Assembly: GCA_964480195.1 (NCBI GenBank)
Contig: CAYZOJ010000032.1
Location: forward strand, 1-18,101
DNA from: Stercoripulliclostridium_A sp964480195
GTDB taxonomy: Bacteria > Bacillota > Clostridia > Christensenellales > DTU072
Reading direction: 5' to 3'
DNA: 18,101 nt
Shown here: positions 6,834 through 14,883 of the stretch, one piece after another
Numbering within the stretch: position 1 is the stretch's first letter
Layout: the number at the start of each line of letters is the position of its first letter
Translations under genes and position numbers: made by a program
Notes under the pieces: generated by a model
Told to the model about the DNA's origin: nothing
The model's input: only the letters and a program-made list of their open reading frames with translations
The model's database searches: none

Positions 6834-8402
6834 ATGGATAAACAAGTTGTATTAGTGGTAATGGACGGCATAGGTAAGTCCAAGACCGGTTTGGGCGACG
6901 CCGTAACGGAGGCGCGCACGCCGACTCTCGATAAACTTATGTCAACTTGCCCGCACACTTACCTCAAAGCCCACGGTACCGCCGTGGGTTTACCCTCGGA
7001 CGACGATATGGGTAACAGCGAGGTCGGGCACAATGCTCTTGGTTGCGGACAGATATATTCGCAAGGCGCAAAGCTCGTAAACGAGTCGATATCTTCGGGC
7101 GCGATTTACGCATCCAAAGCGTGGACGGAGCTCAAAGATAACTGCGTCGCGAAAAACAGCACCCTCCATTTTATAGGACTTCTTTCCGACGGCAACGTTC
7201 ACTCTAACGTTTCGCACCTTATCGCAATGATAGGCGAAGCCAAAAAAGAGGGCGTCAAGCACGTAAGAGCACACATACTTTTGGACGGCAGAGACGTTCC
7301 CGCAACGTCCGCGCTCGTTTATGTCGATATGCTCGAAGGTGCTCTTGTCGAACTTAACGATGAGAGTTTCGACGCACGCATAGCGTCGGGCGGTGGAAGA
7401 ATGAAGATAACCATGGACCGTTATTTTGCGAACTGGGATATGGTCAAGCAAGGTTATGACGTTCACGTCCACGGCAAGGGCAGGGGCTTCGCTTCCGCAA
7501 AAGAGGCTATCGAAACTTATAGAGCGGAGATTCCGGGCGTCATAGACCAAGATCTTCCCGCGTTCGTAATCACCGACGGCACCGAACCGGTCGGCAAAAT
7601 TAAAGACGGCGATTCTGTCATCCTTTTCAACTTCCGCGGAGACCGCGCAATCGAAATAAGTATGGCATTCGATAATCAGGGCTTCAACGCGTTTGATAGA
7701 GGTTTGGCTCCCGACGTTCTTTATGCCGGAATGCTTCAATACGACGGAGATATGCATCTTCCCGAGCGTTTCTTGGTCGAACCTCCTTGCATCAAAGATA
7801 CGTTGAGTGAGTTCCTTGTCGGACATAAGGTTCCCCAATACGCTGTTTCGGAAACCCAAAAGTACGGACATGTTACATATTTCTGGAACGGTAACCGTAG
7901 CGAAAAATTCAGCGAAGAACTCGAAACTTTCGAGGAAGTTCCCTCCGACAAAGTATCTTTTGACGAGCGTCCTTGGATGAAATCCGCCGAAGTTACCGAT
8001 AAGGTCATCGAAGCTGTAAAATCGCATAAGTACGGATTTATCCGTTGCAATTACCCTAACGGAGATATGGTCGGACATACCGGAAATATGGACGCAACGG
8101 TAATAGGCGTGGAGTCCGTGGATTTGGGACTTTCAAGACTTCTCCCGGTAATCGAATCCGAAGGCGCGATACTCATAGTAACCGCAGACCACGGCAACGC
8201 CGACGAAATGCTCGAAAAGAACAAGAAAGGCGTTATTCAACCGCGTACCGCACACAGCTTGAATCCCGTACCGTTCATAGTATACGGAGCCGACGTCGAG
8301 ATTAAAGACGTCGAGGGAGCGGGACTTTCCAACGTAGCGGCGACGGTTGCTTCGCTTATGGGACTCGAACCGCCCGCGAGCTGGGAAGAAAGCCTCATAT
8401 AG
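6834..8402 (+). CDS. gpmI: 2,3-bisphosphoglycerate-independent phosphoglycerate mutase (plant/trypanosome-like subtype)
   Basis: It interconverts 3- and 2-phosphoglycerate through a phosphoserine intermediate in an alkaline-phosphatase-like fold with two metal ions. Visible residues are Asp11 (DGIG), catalytic Ser62 (MGNSEVGH, 59-66), LLDGRDVPATSA (149-160), DMVGHTG (411-417) and ADHGNADEM (451-459). The length, 522, is typical (about 510-555). Several stretches match the plant and trypanosomatid enzymes rather than the Bacillus/E. coli type: SGGGRMKITMDRY (185-197) instead of SGRYYAMDRD, FWNGNRSEKF (350-359) and NGDMVGHTG (409-417). It starts 3 bases after the tpiA stop with no strong ribosome site (AAAGG at 6812-6816 is too far away), so coupling to tpiA is likely. 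A strong terminator follows 14 bases after the stop. Confidence 0.96.
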   Translation: MDKQVVLVVMDGIGKSKTGLGDAVTEARTPTLDKLMSTCPHTYLKAHGTAVGLPSDDDMGNSEVGHNALGCGQIYSQGAKLVNESISSGAIYASKAWTELKDNCVAKNSTLHFIGLLSDGNVHSNVSHLIAMIGEAKKEGVKHVRAHILLDGRDVPATSALVYVDMLEGALVELNDESFDARIASGGGRMKITMDRYFANWDMVKQGYDVHVHGKGRGFASAKEAIETYRAEIPGVIDQDLPAFVITDGTEPVGKIKDGDSVILFNFRGDRAIEISMAFDNQGFNAFDRGLAPDVLYAGMLQYDGDMHLPERFLVEPPCIKDTLSEFLVGHKVPQYAVSETQKYGHVTYFWNGNRSEKFSEELETFEEVPSDKVSFDERPWMKSAEVTDKVIEAVKSHKYGFIRCNYPNGDMVGHTGNMDATVIGVESVDLGLSRLLPVIESEGAILIVTADHGNADEMLEKNKKGVIQPRTAHSLNPVPFIVYGADVEIKDVEGAGLSNVAATVASLMGLEPPASWEESLI

Positions 8403-8416
8403 TAACGTTTTACGAT

Positions 8417-8451
8417 AAAAAAATCGTCGGTCAAAAGCCGACGATTTTTTT
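8417..8451 (+). terminator. Rho-independent terminator of the glycolytic operon
   Basis: The 14-bp perfect stem AAAAAAATCGTCGG/CCGACGATTTTTTT has a 7-base loop (TCAAAAG), and its 3' arm ends in seven T. The A-run on the 5' arm would let it work on the other strand as well. Confidence 0.92.
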
Positions 8452-8491
8452 ATTTGTTCGGGAATTTTCGTCCTATATGTCTTATTTTCAA

Positions 8492-8517
8492 AAACGCGTA
8501 TTGACAAGCGCGCGTTT
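8492..8517. promoter_or_regulatory. Operator-like inverted repeat centred on the -35 box of the ABC exporter promoter
   Basis: AAACGCG (8492-8498) and its exact reverse complement CGCGTTT (8511-8517) are 12 bases apart and flank the TTGACA box. Such spaced half-sites are typical of dimeric repressor operators. The regulator is unknown, and no regulator gene lies next to the exporter in this window. Confidence 0.45.
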
Positions 8518-8529
8518 ATATAGTATATT
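8501..8529 (+). promoter_or_regulatory. Sigma-A-type promoter of the ABC exporter operon
   Basis: A perfect TTGACA (8501-8506) and TATATT (8524-8529) are separated by 17 bases. Predicted transcription start is near 8536, about 29 bases before the ATG. Confidence 0.85.
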
Positions 8530-8545
8530 TATTATTATAATAAAT
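8527..8545. promoter_or_regulatory. AT-only inverted repeat over the predicted transcription start
   Basis: ATTTATTA (8527-8534) and TAATAAAT (8538-8545) are perfect 8-base arms around a 3-base centre. The repeat overlaps the end of the -10 box and the predicted +1. It could be an operator of a MarR/TetR-like regulator, but AT-rich palindromes also arise by chance. Confidence 0.35.
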
Positions 8546-8564
8546 TTACTGTGAAGGAATAAGG

Positions 8565-11500
8565 ATGTTTAAACTTTTCCGAAATCTCAAGCCGATGGCA
8601 TGGATGATCGTCGCCATTATTATTTTGGTTACCGGACAAGCCGTTGCGGAATTATATCTGCCGGAAAAAATGTCGGAAATCATTGACGACGGTATTTACA
8701 TTGACTACGAGCCTCTGTACGAGCATTTGGAAATGCCCAAGCCCGACAGTTTAAGCTCTGTAGATTCTGAGCGTACCTTAAAGGGGTATGACGAGGACAC
8801 GATTCCGGTGTTCGAAATGGTTGACGGATTCTCGACTTACGACCTTGCGAAAGCAATCCAGAGCGAAGATGCGAAAGCCAGCGGAAGCGAGGTTCAAATT
8901 GATTTCGTGTTCCGCGACATTCCCGTCAAGGACAGTCAGGAGCTTTTCGATAAAGTTCTGACTCCGTTTATGAACGGGCTCGAGCCGTACCAGCGTAAGG
9001 CTTTCGAGTGGCGCGACGAACATATCGCCGAAGCGGATTGGTCCGAATGGGAGCCAGACTACAACGGTTCGTATTTTACGGAAGAGGATCGCAAAGGGAT
9101 CGCGGAAGTAATAAACACTCTCCTCGTATTCGATACCGAAAACCAACAAAACCCGTCTTCAATCAAGATACAAAAAAGCAAAAACGGCGGTAGTACCGAA
9201 ATATCCGTCAACAGCTTACTCAACCAAGACCCGCGTGTCGAAGAGGACGCGATGAGTAACGATAACAATCGCACAATCCTCACCGCTTGCATAAGTTGTA
9301 TGAAGCATTCGGAGTACGGTAACCTCATGCCCATTCCCGTAGATAAAGACGGCAACCGTCTTGCTACCGACTCTTACGGCAGAGCATACGAACAGGATAA
9401 GGTAATATACAAGTATTCCGACGACGACGAAAACGAGGTTGCCACAGCAAAAGAGAGTTATACCGGTCGTCCGGACGCAATGCCCGACTACGAAGTAATA
9501 ATTTGCAACAACGTACTCGGATACGCATACAAGTACCAAGGCGAAAAATGGGTAGATACTTACCGCGGAATAACGGACGAAAAAGCTCAGGAAAAGGCTT
9601 CTGCCTATAACGCGTCCATACTTATCGACGCACTCATCACTTCAAACAAATATTACGACGATTTCACCGAAGAAGAAATCAAAGATTTAACCGCTGCGAT
9701 TAAGACTATATCCAAAGAATACACCACGGACGATGAACTTATTCTTGTTGCAGACCTTTTGAACTACCAAAACAAAAAGCCTGCAAAAATCATTAAAGAG
9801 GTTGCCCGCTATTACAGCGTTTCCGAATCGGGAGATAAAGTTACCGCACTCAAAGACAGTGCGTCTTTCGGCACCAAGTGGAAGCAATTTTGGATTAAGA
9901 TAGGTAATTACATAACGTTAAGTTCGACGGGGACGCGTCAACAGGCATTCGAAAACGGCGAACTCGAAGGCGTATTCAGCGTATCGCTTGTCGATTTCAA
10001 GACCTACAAAGATATGATGTTGCCGGACGGCAAGACCAACCAAACGGACGATTTAACGTTCATTCTGACCCGTGGCGGATATATGTTGCTTTTGACGGTA
10101 GCGGCTTGCGGTTGCGCGATTTTGGCGGCATTCTTGAGCAGTAAACTCACCGCGGAGTTCTCGGCAATAATCAGAAGCAAAACTTATGCAAAAGTCGAAA
10201 CGTTCTCGTTAATCGAGTTCGACAAGTTCTCGACGGCAAGCTTGATTACGCGTTCCACCAACGACGTCAACCAAATTCAAACGGTATTCCTGCTCGTTTT
10301 GCGTACCGGACTCATCGCTCCGATAACGACGATAGGCGGATTTATAATGGCAGCCGAGAAGTCTTGGAAGATGACGGCGGTTATACTTTACGATATTCCG
10401 ATTCTCGTCGTCGCGTCGATAGTGGCGGCAAAGATTGTATTCCCGCTCTTCCAAGTTATACAGGATAAGATTGACAGACTTACGCTTATCACTCGTGAAG
10501 GTCTTACGGGTATCCGCGTAGTAAGAGCGTTCAACAAGCAGAAGACGGAAAACGAAAGGTTCTCCGAAGTCAACGACAAATTGACAAAGACGTCGATAAC
10601 CGTCAACAAGTGGTGCGCCGTAATGGCACCGCTCATTTCGGTCGTTATGAACGTATCTATGGTCGGCGTAGTGTGGCGTGCGAGTAAGCAGGTCGCGTTC
10701 AACGAGGACATCGCAGTCGGCGATATGATGGCTGTCATACAGTATATGACGCAGATGATGCTTGCGCTCGTTATGCTGGCGACGGTATTTGTAATGTTCC
10801 CGCGTGCGACGGCGTCGGCACTTCGTATCAACGAAATACTCGATACGGAGCTCGAACTCAACGACCCCGAAAATCCCAATCACAATTACAATTCCGTCGG
10901 TAGCGTAAGGTTCAATCATGTAAACTTTAAGTATACCTCGGATGCGGAAAACAACATTTTGGAGGATATAGACTTCCGTGCGGAAAAGGGGAAAGTTACC
11001 GCGATTGTCGGAGGAACGGGAAGCGGAAAGAGTACCGTTATAAATCTGATTCCGCGTTTCTATGACGTAACCGAAGGCAATATCGAAATCGACGGCGTGG
11101 ACGTCAGAGATATTCCGCAAGCGGAACTCCGCGATAAGATAGGTTTCGTACCTCAACGCTCGGTATTGTTTAGCGGAACGATAAAAGACAACCTTCGTTA
11201 CGGCAAGCCCGACGCGACGGACGAAGATATGTGGGAAGCTCTCGCCATTGCTCAGAGCGACACGTTCGTCCGTGAAAAAGAGGACGGACTCGACTCCAAA
11301 GTCGAGCAGGGCGGCGGTAACTTCAGTGGCGGACAACGTCAAAGACTGGCGATAGCGCGTGCTATAGTCCGTAAGCCCGAAGTATTGATATTCGACGACA
11401 GCTTCTCGGCTCTCGACTTCCGTACCGATAAGAATTTGCGTCAGGCGTTAAAGAAGATTACCACCGAATCCGCTACAATCATAGTGGCACAGCGCATAGG

Positions 11501-11645
11501 AACTATTATGGATGCAGACAACATCTTGGTACTCGACGGAGGCAAGATTGTCGGACAAGGCACACACGAGTACCTCGTACACAACTGCAAAGTGTATAGA
11601 GATATCGCACTTTCACAAATGAGTGAGGAGGAGCTTGGTTTATGA
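8565..11645 (+). CDS. Heterodimeric ABC exporter subunit with a giant extracytoplasmic insertion (degenerate ATPase site)
   Basis: This is a fused permease-ATPase half-transporter of 1026 residues, against about 580-620 for the family. TM1 is at about 11-31 and TM2 at about 504-524. The ~455 residues between them (about 45-500) form an insertion that should lie outside the membrane, since the N-terminus is cytoplasmic. The insertion is acidic and soluble-looking, contains a CISC motif (242-245), and matches no domain I know. TM3-6 follow at about 575-746. The ATPase domain has Walker A GGTGSGKST (816-824), Q-loop Gln864, a canonical signature FSGGQ (920-924), Walker B LIFDD with Asp945 in place of the catalytic Glu, and Gln976 in place of the switch His. 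These changes mark the degenerate site of TM287/288- or LmrCD-type exporters. AAGGA at 8554-8558 sets the start. It overlaps the partner gene by 4 bases (ATGA). The substrate is unknown. Confidence 0.93.
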   Translation: MFKLFRNLKPMAWMIVAIIILVTGQAVAELYLPEKMSEIIDDGIYIDYEPLYEHLEMPKPDSLSSVDSERTLKGYDEDTIPVFEMVDGFSTYDLAKAIQSEDAKASGSEVQIDFVFRDIPVKDSQELFDKVLTPFMNGLEPYQRKAFEWRDEHIAEADWSEWEPDYNGSYFTEEDRKGIAEVINTLLVFDTENQQNPSSIKIQKSKNGGSTEISVNSLLNQDPRVEEDAMSNDNNRTILTACISCMKHSEYGNLMPIPVDKDGNRLATDSYGRAYEQDKVIYKYSDDDENEVATAKESYTGRPDAMPDYEVIICNNVLGYAYKYQGEKWVDTYRGITDEKAQEKASAYNASILIDALITSNKYYDDFTEEEIKDLTAAIKTISKEYTTDDELILVADLLNYQNKKPAKIIKEVARYYSVSESGDKVTALKDSASFGTKWKQFWIKIGNYITLSSTGTRQQAFENGELEGVFSVSLVDFKTYKDMMLPDGKTNQTDDLTFILTRGGYMLLLTVAACGCAILAAFLSSKLTAEFSAIIRSKTYAKVETFSLIEFDKFSTASLITRSTNDVNQIQTVFLLVLRTGLIAPITTIGGFIMAAEKSWKMTAVILYDIPILVVASIVAAKIVFPLFQVIQDKIDRLTLITREGLTGIRVVRAFNKQKTENERFSEVNDKLTKTSITVNKWCAVMAPLISVVMNVSMVGVVWRASKQVAFNEDIAVGDMMAVIQYMTQMMLALVMLATVFVMFPRATASALRINEILDTELELNDPENPNHNYNSVGSVRFNHVNFKYTSDAENNILEDIDFRAEKGKVTAIVGGTGSGKSTVINLIPRFYDVTEGNIEIDGVDVRDIPQAELRDKIGFVPQRSVLFSGTIKDNLRYGKPDATDEDMWEALAIAQSDTFVREKEDGLDSKVEQGGGNFSGGQRQRLAIARAIVRKPEVLIFDDSFSALDFRTDKNLRQALKKITTESATIIVAQRIGTIMDADNILVLDGGKIVGQGTHEYLVHNCKVYRDIALSQMSEEELGL

Positions 11646-13603
11646 GCGAAATGGACGAAAGAAACCTTAGTTACTCCGGTAACAACAATCAGCAACAATC
11701 CGCAGGCGGATTCGACCTCGGAAAGTCGTTAGGCGTAGGCGGACCCGAGATTAAGGAAGTCGACAAAGCCGAAAACTTCAAAGGCACGTTGGTGCGTCTT
11801 ATCAAGTACCTAAAGCCCCAATATCCGATGCTTATCGCGATGATAGTCATAGCCGCGATAGGTGCTTGGTTCGGTATCTGGGTTCCGGACGTAATGAAGA
11901 AAGTTACCAATGCCCTCGTTGATTCGATACAATACTTTATTGATATTCGTCCCGAGTCATATGGTGGTAACAACCTGCTTTATACCTACATCGGACCGGT
12001 ACTTTTGACTTGTGCCGCCTTGTACGTTTTGAACGCGTTGTTCACGTTCATAAGCGGTTTGATTGCCGCAACGATGAGCCAAAGAGTCGTTCGTCGTATG
12101 CGTACCGACGTCAAAAACAAACTCGACAAAGTTCCGCTCTCGTATTTTGACGCAACCCCGATAGGCGACGTCCTCGCGCGTTTCACGATTGATATCGAAA
12201 TGATATCCTTGACGCTCCAAGACAGCATAAACCAAATCATAACGGGCGTAATGACGGTTGTCGGCGTCTTTATAATGATGGCGCGTATCGACTGGCTCAT
12301 GTCGCTTGTGGCACTCGTCAGTTTACCGCTTCTGTTACTTGTATCGAGTATCATAATCAAACGTTCTCAGATAGAGTTTGCCCGTCAACAAAAGAGAATA
12401 GGCGAGCTCAACGGACACATAGAGGAAATGTACACGGGACATAGAGTCATTAAACTCTATAACCAAGAGCAGAACAGTATCGAAACTTATGAGAATATAA
12501 ATAAGGAACTTAAACGCGCGACGCGTAAGTCGCAGTTCCTTGCCGGTATTATTCTTCCGAGCATTAAGTTTATAGACAACCTCGTATACGTTGCGATTTG
12601 CGTAGGCGGTGGTGTTCGTGCCGGTAACGGACTTGTTACGATAGGCGACATACAAGCACTCCTTTCCTACACCAGACAGTTCGCGCAACCCATAGAGAAT
12701 ATAAGCAATATCGCAAACACCATTCAGTCGTCTATCGCGGCGGCAGAACGCGTATTCCAAGTATTCGACCTCGAAGAAATGACCGCGGACGGCGTTAAGT
12801 CGATAAGCGTAAAAGAGGCGAGAGGCGAAGTCGATCTCGAGCACGTGGCGTTCTCTTATACAAAGGATAAGCCTCTTATTACCGACCTTTCGTTACACGT
12901 TAACGCCGGCGAAAGCATAGCAATCGTCGGACCTACGGGAGCGGGCAAGACGACTATGGTAAACCTTCTTATGAGGTTCTATGAAATCGACAAAGGTTCC
13001 ATAAAAGTAGACGGCAACGATATCCGCGATTACTCGAGGGACGACCTCAGAAGCCTTTACGGAATGGTATTGCAAGATACGTGGCTGTTTAACGGTACGG
13101 TTGCCGATAATATCGCATACGGTAACCCGAACGCGACGAGAGAAGAAATTATCGAAGCCGCCAAAGAAGCGTACGCCGACAGCTTTATTCAGACGATGGA
13201 GCACGGTTACGATACCGTTTTGAGCGAAGACGCTTCCAATATTTCCGCAGGACAAAAGCAACTTCTTACCATAGCGCGCGCAATCCTCAAAAAGCCGAGA
13301 ATCATAATCCTCGACGAGGCGACGAGCTCTGTCGATACTCGTACCGAAAAGTACATCCAGAGCGCAATGCTTGCGATGATGGAGGGTAAGACGAGCTTCG
13401 TTATAGCGCACAGACTTTCGACGATTAAGCACGCGGCGGTCATACTCGTAATGAACCACGGCGACGTCGTAGAGCAGGGCAATCACGAAACTCTTATGGC
13501 AAAGAAAGGTTTCTATTACGAGCTGTACAATTCGCAGTTCGCGGGAGTAACCGACGATAACCGCGACGACGATACTTCGTCCTCGCGATTTATGCAAACC
13601 TAA
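11642..13603 (+). CDS. Heterodimeric ABC exporter subunit (canonical catalytic Glu and His)
   Basis: This is the second half-transporter, 653 residues, and the obvious partner of the preceding gene: ATGA overlap, with AGGAGG at 11626-11631. A hydrophilic Asn/Gln/Gly-rich N-terminal extension (1-45) precedes six TM segments (first about 61-82, second about 115-140) with only a short loop between TM1 and TM2, unlike its partner. The ATPase domain has Walker A GPTGAGKTT (430-438), Gln478, Walker B IIILDE with catalytic Glu559, and His590 in IAHRLSTI. Its signature is the degenerate ISAGQ (534-538). So the working ATPase site combines this subunit's Walker motifs with the partner's FSGGQ, and the other site is inactive or slow, the usual division in such pairs. 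The C-terminal tail is Asp/Ser-rich. Drug, lipid or peptide export is possible; the sequence does not say which. Confidence 0.95.
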   Translation: MSEMDERNLSYSGNNNQQQSAGGFDLGKSLGVGGPEIKEVDKAENFKGTLVRLIKYLKPQYPMLIAMIVIAAIGAWFGIWVPDVMKKVTNALVDSIQYFIDIRPESYGGNNLLYTYIGPVLLTCAALYVLNALFTFISGLIAATMSQRVVRRMRTDVKNKLDKVPLSYFDATPIGDVLARFTIDIEMISLTLQDSINQIITGVMTVVGVFIMMARIDWLMSLVALVSLPLLLLVSSIIIKRSQIEFARQQKRIGELNGHIEEMYTGHRVIKLYNQEQNSIETYENINKELKRATRKSQFLAGIILPSIKFIDNLVYVAICVGGGVRAGNGLVTIGDIQALLSYTRQFAQPIENISNIANTIQSSIAAAERVFQVFDLEEMTADGVKSISVKEARGEVDLEHVAFSYTKDKPLITDLSLHVNAGESIAIVGPTGAGKTTMVNLLMRFYEIDKGSIKVDGNDIRDYSRDDLRSLYGMVLQDTWLFNGTVADNIAYGNPNATREEIIEAAKEAYADSFIQTMEHGYDTVLSEDASNISAGQKQLLTIARAILKKPRIIILDEATSSVDTRTEKYIQSAMLAMMEGKTSFVIAHRLSTIKHAAVILVMNHGDVVEQGNHETLMAKKGFYYELYNSQFAGVTDDNRDDDTSSSRFMQT

Positions 13604-13610
13604 TACCTAT

Positions 13611-13640
13611 TAAAAGACGGGCGCGCGCCCGTCTTTTATT
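13611..13640 (+). terminator. Terminator-like perfect palindrome after the ABC exporter operon
   Basis: TAAAAGACGGG pairs with CCCGTCTTTTA around CGCGCG, giving at least 11 bp of perfect stem. The T-tract is short (TTTTATT), so termination may be less efficient than at the other sites. The symmetry allows action on both strands. Confidence 0.75.
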
Positions 13641-13672
13641 GTATACGGCTTATGCACGGCAGACGTTTTTAG

Positions 13673-13701
13673 TTGCAAAGCTTAAAGCGTTATGCTATAA
13701 T
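13673..13701 (+). promoter_or_regulatory. Sigma-A-type promoter with extended -10 upstream of prs
   Basis: TTGCAA (13673-13678) and TATAAT (13696-13701) are separated by 17 bases, and TG at 13693-13694 gives an extended -10 (TGCTATAAT). Predicted start is near 13708, about 24 bases before the prs ATG. It rules out starting the protein at the earlier in-frame ATG (13639), which lies upstream of the promoter. Confidence 0.85.
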
Positions 13702-13731
13702 CATAAAGTATTAAATTTTACGGAGGAGCAA

Positions 13732-14883
13732 ATGCCTACATTTTTCTCGGAAGTTTTCGACGATCCGTCGCCGGTTGCGCCTCTCGGACTTATCGTCCTC
13801 GAGGGTGCGCGCGATTTAGGTAAAAAAGTAGATGATTATCTTGTCAAATGGTATAACCGCGACGTAGGTCATCTTAATCCCAAATTCCACAAGAGTACGT
13901 TTATTATCGACTCTAACTGTCCGCGTTTCACCAGCGGTGACGGCAAAGGCGTTATCAACGATTCCGTGCGCGGAATGGACTTGTACGTTCTCGTCGATGT
14001 GGGCAATTATAACCTTAAATACACTCTTTACGGGCAAGAGAACTCGATGTCCCCGGACGATCATTATGCCGACCTCAAGCGTGTTATAAGCGCGTGTGGC
14101 GGTAAGCCCGAACGTATAACCGTCATTATGCCTAACCTTTACGGCGGAAGACAACATAGACGTAACGGTAGGGAGAGTTTGGACGGCGCCCAAATGCTCC
14201 AAGAGCTCTACTCGATGGGCGTTAAAGATCTTATCACATTCGACGCACACGATCCGCGTATCCAAAACGCCGTACCGCTCATGGGCTTCGATAACTTCTT
14301 CCCTACGTATCAGATAATGAAAGCGCTTCTTGCTCATTATCCCGACCTCAATTTCGATCCCGACCACTTTATGGTCGTATCTCCCGACGAGGGCGCGATG
14401 AACCGTAATATCTATTACGCATCCGTTTTGAGCGTCGATCTCGGTATGTTCTATAAGCGCAGAGATTACACTCGTATCGTCAACGGACGTAACCCGATAG
14501 TCGCGCACGAGTACATCGGCGTAGACGTTAAGGGCAAAGACGTTCTTGTCGCGGACGACATCATCGCGACGGGCGACTCCGTAATACGTCTTTGCAGAGA
14601 GCTTAAAGAAAAGGGTTGCGGAAACATCTTCCTTACCGCAACTTACGCGCTGTTTACCGAAGGCGTCGAGAAGTTCGACAAAGCTTACGAGGAAGGCTTG
14701 TTTACGGCAGTCCTCAGCACGAACCTCACTTGCAACAATCCCGCTCTTGCCACGAGAGATTGGTATATTTGCGCCGATCTTTCCAAGTACATCAGCTACA
14801 TAATCTCTTCTTGCAACCAGAATAAGTCGGTATCTCCGCTCCTTAATTGTGCGGACAAGATCCACGATTTGCTCGGAAAATAA
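13732..14883 (+). CDS. prs: Ribose-phosphate pyrophosphokinase (divergent long PRPP synthetase)
   Basis: It makes PRPP from ribose 5-phosphate and ATP for nucleotide, histidine and tryptophan synthesis. The 383-residue product is longer than classical Prs (about 315), but the order of motifs fits: flexible-loop YGGRQHRR (137-144; YARQDRK in classical enzymes), FDAHDPRIQ (170-178; metal-binding His kept), VSPDEGAMNRNIYYA (216-230), and the PRPP/ribose-phosphate loop VLVADDIIATGDSV (271-284). The extra length lies mainly at the N-terminus and in the C-terminal ~60 residues. GGAGG at 13722-13726 fixes the ATG at 13732. An earlier in-frame ATG at 13639 overlaps the terminator and precedes the promoter, so I rejected it. 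Its TAA overlaps the next ATG by one base. Because the loops diverge, kinetics or regulation may differ from classical Prs, and a paralogue elsewhere is possible. Confidence 0.88.
   Translation: MPTFFSEVFDDPSPVAPLGLIVLEGARDLGKKVDDYLVKWYNRDVGHLNPKFHKSTFIIDSNCPRFTSGDGKGVINDSVRGMDLYVLVDVGNYNLKYTLYGQENSMSPDDHYADLKRVISACGGKPERITVIMPNLYGGRQHRRNGRESLDGAQMLQELYSMGVKDLITFDAHDPRIQNAVPLMGFDNFFPTYQIMKALLAHYPDLNFDPDHFMVVSPDEGAMNRNIYYASVLSVDLGMFYKRRDYTRIVNGRNPIVAHEYIGVDVKGKDVLVADDIIATGDSVIRLCRELKEKGCGNIFLTATYALFTEGVEKFDKAYEEGLFTAVLSTNLTCNNPALATRDWYICADLSKYISYIISSCNQNKSVSPLLNCADKIHDLLGK

Noticed and set aside
13639..13731. N-terminal extension of prs to the ATG at 13639
   Set aside because: It begins at the terminator and spans the -35 and extended -10 boxes; the strong ribosome site points to 13732.
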